Source: Candidatus Homeothermus arabinoxylanisolvens (GTDB lineage Bacteria > Bacteroidota > Bacteroidia > Bacteroidales > Muribaculaceae). From it: 64,000 nucleotides of DNA. The DNA lies in assembly GCA_001689405.1 (NCBI GenBank), contig LUJO01000060.1:55295-119294 (forward strand), written 5' to 3'. Made by a program: the position numbers and the translations under genes. Of this stretch, positions 24,076 through 33,585 are shown in pieces. Numbering within the stretch: position 1 is the first letter of the stretch; the number at the start of each line of letters is the position of its first letter. A model generated the notes under the pieces. That model did not search any database. It saw only the letters and a list, made by a program, of their open reading frames with translations, and was not told the DNA's origin.

Positions 24076-25476
24076 TTACTCAACTTCTATGGATGGATTG
24101 AGCAGGTAAAGAGTCTTGGTGGCACGTGTCACGGCCGTGTAGAGCCAGCGATAGAATTCAAGCCCCATTGACTCGGGCGGTATGTAGCCCAAATCGATAT
24201 AGACATTGTTCCACTGTCCGCCTTGTGCTTTGTGGCAGGTGACGGCGTAAGCATACTTTACCTGAAGGGCATTGAAATAGGGGCTTTTCAGTGCATTGGC
24301 CGCACGTGTCGCGGCCGAACCCTCAGAATCGGTCGGGTCGGCGACGATGGCTTCGTACAGTTCGAGCATTTCGGCTCGTGATGCCGATGCTTGTTCGCTG
24401 ACGAGTGTGTCAAGCATTACCTTGCAGTCGACCGACACGTCACGGTCAGGGAAATAGAGTCTCACGTCGGCAAAACGGAAATTGTGCCGGGTCTCGGTCC
24501 CATAGAGTTTCTCTACTATGGCCGTGTCGCCGTTGGCTATGAAGTCAAGACCTTTTACATCCTTGCTCCAGAAATAGTTGTTTTTAGCCACCAGCAGCAG
24601 GTCGTCACGACACAATTCCTCCTCGGCATACAGAATCCGTGACCGTATGGCAAGGTTGAAGCGTGTGGCGCGCATGTTGGAGCGAGTGATGAGTATGGTG
24701 TCGTTGACCCCGTCTCGGGCGTAGGCAGCGTTGAGCGAGTCTTCAAGCTCCTCGCCGTCGATGCATATAACGTCGTTGAAGCATGACACACGCAACCGTG
24801 GTGCCGGAAGCTCCTCAAGTCCCATTACGCGCCGCAGTCGGGTGGCATTGTACAGTATGCCCGAGTCTGAAGCCTGTCTTACCGTAGCGGTGAGCACGGC
24901 GCGGTTGACTCGCAATCCGGCTTTGCGGAGCATTTTGACGCTCATGGCCGGGCTGTTCTCACAGCCGACGGGCGGCAGCTGCGCGGTGTCGCCGAGCAGT
25001 ATAAGACGACAATTTACGCCCGAGTATACATAATGTATAAGATGTTCGAGCAGATTGCCTGTAGAGGAGTCAGCGCCTATCATTGACGCTTCGTCGACGA
25101 TAAACACGGTATTGACCGAGCGGTTTTCGGCGAGCCTGACACTGCGTTCGGAGCTTATGCCGTTGCCTCCTACGGAGTATATGCGTCGATGGATGGTATA
25201 CGCCGGATGTCGTGCAAAGGCACCGAACACTTTGGCCGCGCGCCCGGTGGGAGCGAGCAGAACCGTGCCCGTACCTACTGTGTTGAGCGCTTTCACCAGA
25301 GCGGCACACAGTGATGTTTTACCCGTGCCGGCATATCCGTTGAGTAGAAATACGGTGTCGGCCGGTGTCTGTGCCGAACAGAACCGGGCCAAAGCCGCTA
25401 TGACATCGACTTGCTGCGCCGTCGGCTCGTAGGGCAGCGACTCCATGACGAGTGAGGCAAACCCGATAGTGTTCAT
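24076..25476 (-). CDS. RecD-like ATP-dependent DNA helicase
   Basis: The protein has 466 residues and is a superfamily 1 helicase of RecD/Dda type. Walker A is GYAGTGKTS at 47-55, Walker B is FIVDEASMIG near 123-132, and motif III is LILLGDTAQLPP. The C-terminal UvrD-like part has YAVTCHKAQGGQWNNV and VTRATKTLYLL. It is shorter than RecD2 and lacks its N-terminal extension. It probably acts in replication or repair as a 5'-3' helicase (inference). The gap to cysS upstream is 59 bases, so it may be co-transcribed. Confidence 0.88.
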   Translation of the reverse strand: MNTIGFASLVMESLPYEPTAQQVDVIAALARFCSAQTPADTVFLLNGYAGTGKTSLCAALVKALNTVGTGTVLLAPTGRAAKVFGAFARHPAYTIHRRIYSVGGNGISSERSVRLAENRSVNTVFIVDEASMIGADSSTGNLLEHLIHYVYSGVNCRLILLGDTAQLPPVGCENSPAMSVKMLRKAGLRVNRAVLTATVRQASDSGILYNATRLRRVMGLEELPAPRLRVSCFNDVICIDGEELEDSLNAAYARDGVNDTILITRSNMRATRFNLAIRSRILYAEEELCRDDLLLVAKNNYFWSKDVKGLDFIANGDTAIVEKLYGTETRHNFRFADVRLYFPDRDVSVDCKVMLDTLVSEQASASRAEMLELYEAIVADPTDSEGSAATRAANALKSPYFNALQVKYAYAVTCHKAQGGQWNNVYIDLGYIPPESMGLEFYRWLYTAVTRATKTLYLLNPSIEVE

Positions 25477-25535
25477 GCTCGGCCGGTTTTTGTCATGAGG
25501 TCATTGTTACCCTACAGGCGCTCTATTGCTGCAAG

Positions 25536-27026
25536 TTATTTCTTAAGACTCCACTCGTAGCCGTCTTTGGTGTCTTTGACATCAAAGCCTATCTCTCCGA
25601 GCTTGTTGCGTATAAGGTCGCTTGTCGTCCAGTCTTTGTCAGCCTTTGCTTTTGCTCTTATGTCAAGCAATAGGTCAACGGCGTCTTCGAAGGGCTTCAG
25701 AGAGTTGCCGCCCGCGGTGTCGGCACCAAGTATCTCGGTGCGTATGCCGAGTATGTCTACAAGGAAAGTGTCAAATACATCCTTGAGCTCGGCTATATCC
25801 TCGGCCGTGGCCTTTGCGTTGCCGTCATTGACTTGGTTTATTATGCGGCATGCATCAAAGAGATGTGCTATGACGATGGGCGTGTTGAGGTCATCGTCAA
25901 GCGCTTCGTAGCATTTGGCGCGAAGTTGACTTACATCGACGGTCGACTCCGGCGAGGGTGTAAGCTCGTTGAGGCGGCGGCGTCCTTCAAGCATGCGGTT
26001 AAGCGCTTTTTCGGCTCCCTGCAGTGCTTCGTTGGAGAAGTCGAGAGTGCTGCGGTACTGGGCCTGAAGTATGAAGAAGCGTATGGTCATCGGCGAGTAA
26101 GCCTGCGTGAGAGCCGGGTGTGAGCCGGTAAAAAATTCGTTCAGTGTTATGAAATTGCCGAGCGACTTGCCCATCTTCTTGCCGTTGATGGTGATCATGT
26201 TGTTGTGCATCCAGTAGTGCACGCTCTCCTTGCCGTTGTGGGCTACTGACTGGGCTATCTCGCACTCATGGTGAGGAAACATCAGGTCCATGCCGCCTCC
26301 ATGAATGTCAAAGGGGGTTCCGAGATATTTCTCTCCCATAGTGGAGCACTCCAGATGCCATCCGGGGAAGCCTTCGCTCCACGGCGAAGGCCAGTGCATG
26401 ATGTGTTCCGGAGCCGCTTTTTTCCATAGCGCGAAGTCGGCGGGGTTGCGCTTCTCATCCTGCCCGTCGAGAGCGCGTGTGGTGGCGAGGAGCTCGTCGA
26501 TATTACGGCCCGAGAGCTTGCCGTAGTGGAAGTCGCGGTTGTATTTGGGTACGTCAAAATATACCGAACCCTGACTTTCGTATGCGTATCCGCTGTCGAG
26601 AATCTTCTTGACGTATTCTATCTGTTCGATAATGTGGCCCGACGCATGTGGCTCTATCGAGGGGGGCAGAACGTTGAGCGCCTCCATCGACTTGTGGTAG
26701 CTGTTCAGATAGTGCTGCACTACCTCCATAGGTTCGAGCTGCTCTATGCGCGCTTTCTTGGCTATCTTGTCCTCGCCGTCGTCGGCGTCGTGTTCGAGAT
26801 GGCCTACATCGGTTATGTTTCGGACATAGCGCACTTTATAACCGAGATGGGTGAGATAGCGGTAGAGAATGTCAAATGTTATAGCCGGACGGGCATGTCC
26901 GAGGTGGCCTTCGCCGTATACGGTAGGCCCGCATACGTACATGCCTACACGGCCTTCGTGTATGGGCACGAAGCGTTCTTTGTTGCGCGAAATGGAGTTG
27001 TATATCGTCAAGTCGTTCTCTTTCAT
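25536..27026 (-). CDS. cysS: Cysteine--tRNA ligase
   Basis: The protein has 496 residues and is a class I synthetase. The HIGH-like motif is GEGHLGHARP near 40, with the first zinc ligand in YVCGPTVY. The other zinc ligands lie in HLECSTMG and PHHECEIAQS, and the KMSKS motif is KMGKSLGNF. The C-terminal DALR and mini domains are present. It attaches cysteine to tRNA-Cys in the cytoplasm. It begins 25 bases after the DUF3467 stop in a long leftward gene run. Confidence 0.97.
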   Translation of the reverse strand: MKENDLTIYNSISRNKERFVPIHEGRVGMYVCGPTVYGEGHLGHARPAITFDILYRYLTHLGYKVRYVRNITDVGHLEHDADDGEDKIAKKARIEQLEPMEVVQHYLNSYHKSMEALNVLPPSIEPHASGHIIEQIEYVKKILDSGYAYESQGSVYFDVPKYNRDFHYGKLSGRNIDELLATTRALDGQDEKRNPADFALWKKAAPEHIMHWPSPWSEGFPGWHLECSTMGEKYLGTPFDIHGGGMDLMFPHHECEIAQSVAHNGKESVHYWMHNNMITINGKKMGKSLGNFITLNEFFTGSHPALTQAYSPMTIRFFILQAQYRSTLDFSNEALQGAEKALNRMLEGRRRLNELTPSPESTVDVSQLRAKCYEALDDDLNTPIVIAHLFDACRIINQVNDGNAKATAEDIAELKDVFDTFLVDILGIRTEILGADTAGGNSLKPFEDAVDLLLDIRAKAKADKDWTTSDLIRNKLGEIGFDVKDTKDGYEWSLKK

Positions 27027-27051
27027 AGCTGGATAGTGTGGATTGTTGTTT

Positions 27052-27360
27052 TTATGCTTTGAACGGATTGTTCATCTCTCCGTTAGGTCCGTTTTTGGTC
27101 CGTTTGGGCTCAATTACGCCGAAGTTGTTTTCGTAGCGCTCGATGTTGCCGCGCAGGGCGAAAAGCAGTTGCTTGGCGTTTTCGGGCGTCATGATTATGC
27201 GGCTCTGTACATTGGCCTGCGGCATGTTGGGCATAAGCGCTATGAAATCAAGCACAAACTCTGTGGGTGAGTGAGCTATCATGGCGAGGTTGGCGTAATG
27301 TCCGCGTGCCGTTTCGGGGCTTATGTCGATTTTTATCTCGTTTTTGTTGTTATTTTCCAT
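27052..27360 (-). CDS. DUF3467 family protein
   Basis: The protein has 102 residues from the ATG at 27360. The frame is open upstream into the NigD-like gene, but the start MENNNKNEIKIDISPE fits the family. The DUF3467 pattern ARGHYANLAMIAHSPTEFVLDFIALMPN and RIIMTPENAKQLLFALRGNI is clear. Function unknown; it is soluble, with no signal peptide. The family is common and conserved in Bacteroidota. It lies between the NigD-like gene and cysS in the same direction. Confidence 0.85.
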   Translation of the reverse strand: MENNNKNEIKIDISPETARGHYANLAMIAHSPTEFVLDFIALMPNMPQANVQSRIIMTPENAKQLLFALRGNIERYENNFGVIEPKRTKNGPNGEMNNPFKA

Positions 27361-27382
27361 CTTGATTTTATGTTTTTGGTGA

Positions 27383-28048
27383 TTATTGTTTCTTGAATTT
27401 ATATAGATCCTTTGGCAGATTGCTGTCGTTGATGTGTATGTCAATGCCTTGACATGTAGGTTGTGACCATACGTTGTCAATATTGAACGAGGCGTAGATC
27501 TCCATCAGATAATTGTCGGGGGCGTTGCCTTTGTCGTGGACCAGATAGAGCTGGGGCACGGGGTCTTTGAGCGTCAGCGAGTCGACAAGCAGATTGAAGT
27601 ATCGGGGTGTTTCGGAATACTCCACCCGTATGTGCATGTTGATGTACTCGCCGGTTCGCCACATGGAGTGCAGGTAGACGGGTGTGGCATCCCAATTGTA
27701 TCGCTCCACGGGTCGTATGAGTGTGGTGTCGTTGTTTATGGCCGATAATGCACGAGTTTTTATGTTGCCAGAGGTATAGGGCTGTCCCGACTCGGAATAG
27801 TAGCGCAACAGCACGCGTAGCCCTTCCGCTTCCTTCTTGAGAGTCAGTCCGGGATCGGTCAACGTTATTTCCGGCGAATCGTCATAGCGGCGGAACTTGA
27901 ACACCGTTCCCTGCTCTTCGGCGGTTGAGGCCACGGTGACGATGTCGCTGTACATTGCGCTGTCGTTGTAGTCCTTGTCGTCGCTGCATGCTGCAAGAAC
28001 GGCGAGCATCAGGACTATGGCGGGTATATGTAGGCGTGGTAATTTCAT
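27383..28048 (-). CDS. NigD-like lipoprotein
   Basis: The protein has 221 residues. A lipoprotein signal with lipobox LAAC at Cys21 is followed by SDDKDYND, the acidic stretch typical of surface-exposed Bacteroidota lipoproteins. The body (beta-rich, with VRVEYSETPRYFNLLVDSL-like strands) matches the NigD-like family first named from Bacteroides bacteriocin-related loci. Its role is unknown. Its start overlaps the ABC ATPase stop by 4 bases, so the two are coupled. Confidence 0.8.
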   Translation of the reverse strand: MKLPRLHIPAIVLMLAVLAACSDDKDYNDSAMYSDIVTVASTAEEQGTVFKFRRYDDSPEITLTDPGLTLKKEAEGLRVLLRYYSESGQPYTSGNIKTRALSAINNDTTLIRPVERYNWDATPVYLHSMWRTGEYINMHIRVEYSETPRYFNLLVDSLTLKDPVPQLYLVHDKGNAPDNYLMEIYASFNIDNVWSQPTCQGIDIHINDSNLPKDLYKFKKQ

Positions 28049-28716
28049 TTCAGGTTGTTTTGTATTGTCGTTATACGGCCGTCGCGCATATGTATGACTC
28101 TGTCGCAGTCTGCCGCGAGCGACTCGTCATGTGTGACTATGACAAATGTATGTCCCATGTCGCGCCTGAGGTCAAAGAAGAGCCTGTGCAGCTCGTTGCG
28201 GTTTTTGGTGTCAAGACTGCCCGACGGTTCATCGGCCAGCACTACGCGCGGATTGTTGACAAGCGCACGGGCCACGGCTGCGCGTTGACGTTCGCCGCCC
28301 GACAGCTCCATCGGGCGATGGTCGGCGCGGTCGGCGAGGTGCAGATAGTCGATGAGCTTGCGGGCGCGTGCAAACGCCTCGCTTCGTCCGGCACCTCCTA
28401 TCAGTGCGGGCATGGCTACATTCTCAAGTACGGTAAACTCCGGCAGCAGCTGATGAAACTGAAATACAAAGCCTATGTTTCGGTTACGAAACTTTGCAAG
28501 GCGCGAGTCTTTCATCGCCGGCACATCCTCGCCGTCATACTTTACCGAGCCTGTATCGGGGCGGTCAAGAGTGCCTATTATCTGAAGGAGTGTGGTCTTG
28601 CCGGCACCGCTCGGCCCGACAATGGACACAACTTCGCCTTTGTCGATGTCGAGGTTGATGTCTGACAGCACTTTCAGCGAGTCGTAGCTCTTTGATATGT
28701 CGCGTACGGTTATCAT
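28045..28716 (-). CDS. ABC transporter ATP-binding protein (LolD/MacB type)
   Basis: The protein has 223 residues with Walker A GPSGAGKTTL near 34-43, signature LSGGERQRAAVARAL near 138, Walker B VVLADEPSGSLD near 160, and the switch His in VTHDESLA. The length and sequence type fit the LolD/MacB/FtsE group that works with FtsX-like permeases in lipoprotein release or export. No such permease is adjacent. It overlaps tcdA and the NigD-like gene by 4 bases on each side. Confidence 0.9.
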   Translation of the reverse strand: MITVRDISKSYDSLKVLSDINLDIDKGEVVSIVGPSGAGKTTLLQIIGTLDRPDTGSVKYDGEDVPAMKDSRLAKFRNRNIGFVFQFHQLLPEFTVLENVAMPALIGGAGRSEAFARARKLIDYLHLADRADHRPMELSGGERQRAAVARALVNNPRVVLADEPSGSLDTKNRNELHRLFFDLRRDMGHTFVIVTHDESLAADCDRVIHMRDGRITTIQNNLK

Positions 28717-29438
28717 TGTCTTGTCAGTTTATTTACGGCGTGGGCGGCGAGCATCATGCCGAACATGGCCGGAAGCCAAGCCACTGTGCCGTATGACGAG
28801 GTCTTGAACTCGATTTCGTCAGTGTATAACAACGCGGCACGGCGCGGTTGTTCGGTGGAGAATACGGTTTTTACTCCCGATGTTATGCCGTTGCGTTTCA
28901 ATCGCCGTCTTACTTCGCGTGCAAGTCCGTCGTGAAACGTATCGGATATGTCGGCATACCGCAGTTGGGTGGGGTCGGTCCTGCCGCCCGCTCCCATCGA
29001 GGAAATGAGACCGATTTTATGGCGATAGCAGTGCTCGATCAGAGCTACTTTCGGGGCTATGGCGTCGATGGCGTCTATGACGAAGTCGTGACCCTCTACG
29101 AAGTCGCCGGCGTCGTCGGGTTTTATAAACGTATTGACGGCTGTCACCTCGCAGTCGGGATTTATGTCGAGCACGCGGCTCTTCATCACATCGACTTTGG
29201 GCATGCCTATGGTGGAATGCAGAGCCGGAAGCTGTCGGTTAAGATTGCCGGGCGACACACAGTCGCCGTCGATCAACGTCAGTCGGCCTACACCGGCGCG
29301 GGCAAGTATCTCCACGGCATATGCTCCCACACCCCCTACACCGACCACCGCCACGCGCGAGGTCGCGAGACGCGCCACGGCATCCTCTCCGAGGAGAAGT
29401 GCCGTGCGCTCGTTAATGGGTGTGACAGCCGATGTCAT
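28713..29438 (-). CDS. tcdA: tRNA threonylcarbamoyladenosine dehydratase
   Basis: The protein has 241 residues and is of the E1-like ThiF/MoeB/TcdA family. The nucleotide-binding motif is VVGVGGVGAYAVEILARAGVG near 30-50, followed by LIDGDCVSPGNLNRQ. SSMGAGGRTDP and the ARxVRRRLKRNGI region are TcdA-like rather than ThiF-like. TcdA converts t6A37 of tRNA to its cyclic form ct6A using ATP. It follows the C1B peptidase gene by 6 bases. Confidence 0.92.
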   Translation of the reverse strand: MTSAVTPINERTALLLGEDAVARLATSRVAVVGVGGVGAYAVEILARAGVGRLTLIDGDCVSPGNLNRQLPALHSTIGMPKVDVMKSRVLDINPDCEVTAVNTFIKPDDAGDFVEGHDFVIDAIDAIAPKVALIEHCYRHKIGLISSMGAGGRTDPTQLRYADISDTFHDGLAREVRRRLKRNGITSGVKTVFSTEQPRRAALLYTDEIEFKTSSYGTVAWLPAMFGMMLAAHAVNKLTRQ

Positions 29439-29444
29439 ATGGTT

Positions 29445-30641
29445 TTATTGCTTGAATTTCTTGGCTATTGCAGCGGGTATGGCGTCGCGGTGTACCATTA
29501 TATCCATTGTTTTTGCAAGCAGATATGGCTCCGACACATATATGAATCCGTTGTAGAGCTGGTTGGTGTCCCACGAGTTCTGGACCTTGTAGTAGCGGTT
29601 GCCTTTCTGGTCTACGGCACGTCCTACGATGACCATGCCGTGGTCGTCGGTGGTCTCTTTGCGGTCATACATGGCCTGACGCGACTCTTGGGTGACTTCA
29701 ATCTCGTCGACAGGACCGTTTATGTCATAGCGCTCGTCGGCACGGTCTTTGTCGCTGAGCTGTACCCATCGCGAAAGCTCGGTGCCGGTAAGATCCTTGG
29801 CTCCTTTCTCCACGGGTATCACCGCATATCCTTTGCGCCACTTGAAGCCGCCTTCGCTCACGTCGGCGCCCCAAGCTATGGGATAGCCGTTGTCAATGGC
29901 GTTGTCCACGATGGCTTTAAGTTCGTCGAGCGGTACGTTCTGCATGGTACCCCACAGCCAGTTGTCGGCTACTTCGAGCGCGAACGGCTTGTAGAACGGA
30001 TGATGCGTGAACGAGGTCACTTCCACATAGTCTGACGGATTGATGTTGAGCGACTCGGCGAAGCTCTTAGGTGTATAGGTCTTGCCCTCGTAGGTGAATG
30101 TCTCCGGGAGTTTGCCGAAATATGCGTCGAGGATGGCGTTGTAGCCGTCTTCCCATGCGGTCGACAAGCGGCGATCGGGCACCTTGATGATAGCGTCAAG
30201 ATATGCTTTAAGCACAGCCGACAGCTCTCCGTGCACGTGCTTGTCCTCGCCGTAGTTAAGACCGGGGTATGCTTCCTCGGGCACTATGCCGTAGGTCTCT
30301 ATGACATAAGGTACATCGTGAGCCGCGCCTCCTTGGGCAAAGTTCACTTTGCCGTCCATGCGCACATACTTGCGCGCTTTGTCAAGATAGCAGTAGCGTA
30401 CAACAAACATGTCGCTCAGGTCTACCTCTTTGCCGCCTTTGCGCAGCATCTCCTCTTCCAGAAACGAATTTGTCGAGAAGCACCAGCATGTGCCCGACTG
30501 ATTCTGGTCGCGTATGGGAGTTGTTTTTACAACCTTTACGTCAGTAAACTTGAACCCCGTGCTGTCAGGGTCCACGATCTTATTGTCGGCCGAAACCTCG
30601 GTCGCGGCACAGGCAAGCAGCAATGCGCCTAAAATATACTT
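29445..30641 (-). CDS. C1B family cysteine peptidase (bleomycin hydrolase-like)
   Basis: The protein has 398 residues from the ATG at 30641, which opens a signal peptide (MKYILGALLLACAATEVSA). An in-frame ATG at 30671 lies inside the probable promoter box (30669-30676), so I reject it. The papain-like triad is Cys53 in QNQSGTCWCFS, His in DDHGMVIVG and Asn in YYKVQNSWDT. C1B enzymes are aminopeptidases of the PepC type; this one is probably exported to the periplasm. It heads a leftward operon (this gene, tcdA, ABC, NigD-like, DUF3467, cysS). Confidence 0.9.
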   Translation of the reverse strand, partial: KYILGALLLACAATEVSADNKIVDPDSTGFKFTDVKVVKTTPIRDQNQSGTCWCFSTNSFLEEEMLRKGGKEVDLSDMFVVRYCYLDKARKYVRMDGKVNFAQGGAAHDVPYVIETYGIVPEEAYPGLNYGEDKHVHGELSAVLKAYLDAIIKVPDRRLSTAWEDGYNAILDAYFGKLPETFTYEGKTYTPKSFAESLNINPSDYVEVTSFTHHPFYKPFALEVADNWLWGTMQNVPLDELKAIVDNAIDNGYPIAWGADVSEGGFKWRKGYAVIPVEKGAKDLTGTELSRWVQLSDKDRADERYDINGPVDEIEVTQESRQAMYDRKETTDDHGMVIVGRAVDQKGNRYYKVQNSWDTNQLYNGFIYVSEPYLLAKTMDIMVHRDAIPAAIAKKFKQ

Positions 30642-30668
30642 CATAGCTCGAATACTTTTAAAATTACA

Positions 30669-30676
30669 CAAATTTA
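30669..30676 (-). promoter_or_regulatory. Likely -7 box of the C1B peptidase operon
   Basis: TAAATTTG on the minus strand, 27 bases before the ATG at 30641. It helps decide the start codon. No -33 TTG at 19-20 bases. Confidence 0.45.
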
Positions 30677-30737
30677 AGCATTTATTTATTAATTCGCCTC
30701 ACAACCGCCCGATTAAAAACGGGTTTTATATCGAGTC

Positions 30738-31400
30738 TCAATCTTCGTAAAGGGTGTTGTCGGTTATTCCCGCTTCGGCGAGAGCTTCGCGGCGCTCCAC
30801 GCATGTGCCGCATCGTCCGCAGTGTTTCTCTCCGCCTTTATAGCAGGAGTAAGTTTTGGAATAGTCGATGCCGAGCGCTTTACCGCGGGAGGCTATCTCG
30901 CCCTTGGTCATGTCGGTGTAGGGTGCGCGCAGTTCGATGTTCTCGTAAGTGCCGGCCGATATAGCCGCACCCATGGCCGTTACGAATCCGGGTCGGCAGT
31001 CGGGGTATATGGAGTGGTCGCCGGCATGGTTGGCAAGCATCACGGCCCGCAACCTGCGGCTTTCGGCAAGACCTGCCGCTACGGCAAGCATGATGCCGTT
31101 GCGAAACGGTACTACCGTGGTTTTCATGTTGGAGTCGGCATAGTGGCCTTCGGGTATGGCGTCGGCTCCGCTAAGCAGTGCGCTGCTGAAGTGCCGGCCC
31201 ATAAAGGCGAGGTCAATCTCGACAAGCTCTATGCCGAGCCGCTCGCAGTGGTAACGTGCGCATACGGCTTCGCGCTCATTATGGTTGGCTCCGTAATGAA
31301 AGGTTACAGCAAGAGCTATTCTGTCGGCGTAGTCATATAACATGGTGGTCGAGTCCATGCCTCCCGACAGCACCATCAACGCGTCTTTTTCTTTTTTCAT
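30738..31400 (-). CDS. queC: 7-cyano-7-deazaguanine synthase QueC
   Basis: The protein has 220 residues. The N-terminal PP-loop is LSGGMDSTTMLYDYA at about 12-26, and the zinc ligands are in CYKGGEKHCGRCGTC near 188-202. QueC converts 7-carboxy-7-deazaguanine to preQ0 with ATP and ammonia in queuosine synthesis. It is downstream of queF by 25 bases. queD and queE are not in the window. Confidence 0.95.
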   Translation of the reverse strand: MKKEKDALMVLSGGMDSTTMLYDYADRIALAVTFHYGANHNEREAVCARYHCERLGIELVEIDLAFMGRHFSSALLSGADAIPEGHYADSNMKTTVVPFRNGIMLAVAAGLAESRRLRAVMLANHAGDHSIYPDCRPGFVTAMGAAISAGTYENIELRAPYTDMTKGEIASRGKALGIDYSKTYSCYKGGEKHCGRCGTCVERREALAEAGITDNTLYED

Positions 31401-31425
31401 CGTTTAAAATTGCTTTAGTCCGCGG

Positions 31426-31899
31426 TTAGAAATCATTGCGGAACGATGCCAGCAGACGGGCTTTCACCATGTCCTGATGCTCGTCGTCGCCGTAGTTGGC
31501 AAACGGATATATGGCTATTCCGCCACGTGGAGTGAACAGGCCCGTGACTTCGATATACTTCGGGTCCATCAGCTTCACGAGGTCTTTCATTATTATGTTG
31601 ACACAGTCCTCATGAAAGTCGCCATGGTTGCGGAAGCTGAACAGATAGAGCTTCAGGCTCTTGCTTTCGACCATCTTCTCTCGCGGTATATAGTTTATTA
31701 TTATTCTGGCGAAGTCGGGCTGCCCCGTTTTCGGACATAGCGATGTAAACTCCGGACATGTAAATGTCACGAGATACTCGTTGTCGGGATGTTTGTTGAC
31801 AAATGTCTCCAATACCTCGGGTGCATAGCGGTCGGGATATTTGACTCCTTGGTTGCCGAGTAGTGTCACTCCGGGCATTTCGTCATCGTTGCGTGACAT
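31426..31899 (-). CDS. queF: NADPH-dependent 7-cyano-7-deazaguanine reductase
   Basis: The protein has 157 residues and is the short, unimodular type of QueF. The catalytic Cys lies in SLCPKTGQPDFA, the substrate motif is VESKSLKLYLFSFRNHGDFHED, and the active-site Asp is in the QPDFA block. QueF reduces preQ0 to preQ1, the step after QueC. It starts 3 bases after the C69 dipeptidase stop and precedes queC. Confidence 0.95.
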   Translation of the reverse strand: MSRNDDEMPGVTLLGNQGVKYPDRYAPEVLETFVNKHPDNEYLVTFTCPEFTSLCPKTGQPDFARIIINYIPREKMVESKSLKLYLFSFRNHGDFHEDCVNIIMKDLVKLMDPKYIEVTGLFTPRGGIAIYPFANYGDDEHQDMVKARLLASFRNDF

Positions 31900-31902
31900 G
31901 AT

Positions 31903-33552
31903 TTATTTCTTTATCTTTTCGGGTTGTTTTACTTTAAGTCGCTCGCCGGCGTCGTCGGCTACGGAGCGGAAATATTCGTCGGAGTAGCCGCCAAACTGCG
32001 GATATTCGCATTGCCCTTCGGGAGTACGTTTGAATACTCCGGGCGATGTCTCCTTCTTTATATTGCCGTCAAGATACTTGACAAACAGATAGTCGCCGAG
32101 CTGTTTGAACTCACGTGTGGATCTGTTGGCCCAATAGTCGCTGAGCATTGACAGCTCGCGGCGCTGACGGTCATCAGGCATTGACATGACCTGCGCTTCG
32201 GTCTCGGCCACTGCCTGCTCCATGGCATCCTCGAGCGAGTTTTGGACGCGGCGTATGTCGGGTATCATCTGCGAGTAGCGGTTGTAGGCCTGATTGGCTA
32301 CATAATTGTGTACCCAGAATGCGGCGTCCCATGACAGTGTGAGCATGTCGCCGTTGCCGTGAGCGTAGCAGTAGGGCACTTCGGTAACGCAGCAATATAT
32401 AGGTACGTATACGCATGTATTGGCATCGTCTACTCCAAACCACAGTACACCTTTCATGGCGTCGGGCACTTGGTCGCGTAGCTGGGCCACGAACGTGAAG
32501 CCTGTCTGCTGGGTGGCTATGGCGCGTTCATGCGTGTACTCGGTGCCATCGACGGTGAATGTCATAGGACGCCAGCGATAAGGCACCTTGAACGGGCCGG
32601 CGCCGATGTCCTGTGTCATGTCAAACGGGGTGTCCTCGAAGTGGTCACGCATGGCCCGTTGCATGTCGCGTACTGTAAGCGCGCTGTCGGGCTTTACCCA
32701 CAGAGGCATCACTGCGTCGGTGTCGCCTTCGTTTATCCACGGCAGGTACTTGTCCATGCCCGATGCGTGACGGTTGAAAAACGACCATACGCGGGCGTCG
32801 CAGCCGCGCAATGCTCCGAAGTCGGTCACGGCATAGGCCAGCGAGAAGTCGAAGTCCTTGTCTTTGCCCTTGTAATAGCCTTGTTTGCGAGCGAAGTCTA
32901 TGACGTCGGGCGAGTAAATAGTCTCCGGGTCATCGAGCGGAAACTTGTGGATGCGCGGATGGTTGGCATGGCCGGAAATCATACCGTCGGGTATGCGTCG
33001 GGCCACCCATACGGCCCCTTTCTCTTTGTTGCCTTTGCCTATCAGTTCCAGAATCCACGCTTCCTTGCCGTCGGCTATCGAGAATGACTCGCCGGAACTT
33101 GCGTAGCCATGTTCATTCACAAGGTCGGTCATGACCTTGATGGCTTCGCGTGCGGTCTTGGCGCGTTCAAGCGCTATATATATAAGAGAACCGTAGTCGA
33201 TTATGCCTGTTGTGTCGACCAGCTCCTCATGGCCGCCCCAAGTACTCTCGCTTATGGCGAGGCCATGTTCGTTCATGTTGCCTACGGTAGCGTATGTATG
33301 GCTTATTTCGGGAATTTTGCCGAGATATCGTCCTGTGTCCCAGTCGCGCACTTCGCGCATGGCGCCGGGTGCGTGGTCGGCCGCCGGTTTTGAATAAAGC
33401 TCTCCGTAGAGGTTATGTGAGTCGGCGGCGTAAGTTATCATGACGCTGTTGTCGGTCGTCGCGCCGGGAGTGGCTATGAGGCTTGTGCAGGCTATTGCCG
33501 CGCCTGTGGCCGCTATGGCGGCGATGGTTGTGATAAGGGTTCTTTTAAGCAT
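31903..33552 (-). CDS. C69 family dipeptidase
   Basis: The protein has 549 residues. A signal segment (about 1-21) ends at Cys22 in IACTSLIATPGATTDNS, the N-terminal nucleophile cysteine of peptidase family C69. The body has the Ntn-hydrolase features seen in this family (ISESTWGGHEEL, YIALERAKTAREAI). Members cleave dipeptides after self-processing; an extracytoplasmic location is likely. The promoter region holds a palindrome (33586-33609). It heads the C69-queF-queC run. Confidence 0.88.
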   Translation of the reverse strand: MLKRTLITTIAAIAATGAAIACTSLIATPGATTDNSVMITYAADSHNLYGELYSKPAADHAPGAMREVRDWDTGRYLGKIPEISHTYATVGNMNEHGLAISESTWGGHEELVDTTGIIDYGSLIYIALERAKTAREAIKVMTDLVNEHGYASSGESFSIADGKEAWILELIGKGNKEKGAVWVARRIPDGMISGHANHPRIHKFPLDDPETIYSPDVIDFARKQGYYKGKDKDFDFSLAYAVTDFGALRGCDARVWSFFNRHASGMDKYLPWINEGDTDAVMPLWVKPDSALTVRDMQRAMRDHFEDTPFDMTQDIGAGPFKVPYRWRPMTFTVDGTEYTHERAIATQQTGFTFVAQLRDQVPDAMKGVLWFGVDDANTCVYVPIYCCVTEVPYCYAHGNGDMLTLSWDAAFWVHNYVANQAYNRYSQMIPDIRRVQNSLEDAMEQAVAETEAQVMSMPDDRQRRELSMLSDYWANRSTREFKQLGDYLFVKYLDGNIKKETSPGVFKRTPEGQCEYPQFGGYSDEYFRSVADDAGERLKVKQPEKIKK

Positions 33553-33585
33553 ATAAGTTTACATTGCTGATGGTGTCGTATTACG

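Noticed and set aside
28848..30035. A 395-residue open frame opposite tcdA and the C1B peptidase
   Set aside because: It runs antisense to two well-recognised genes and has no domain resemblance.
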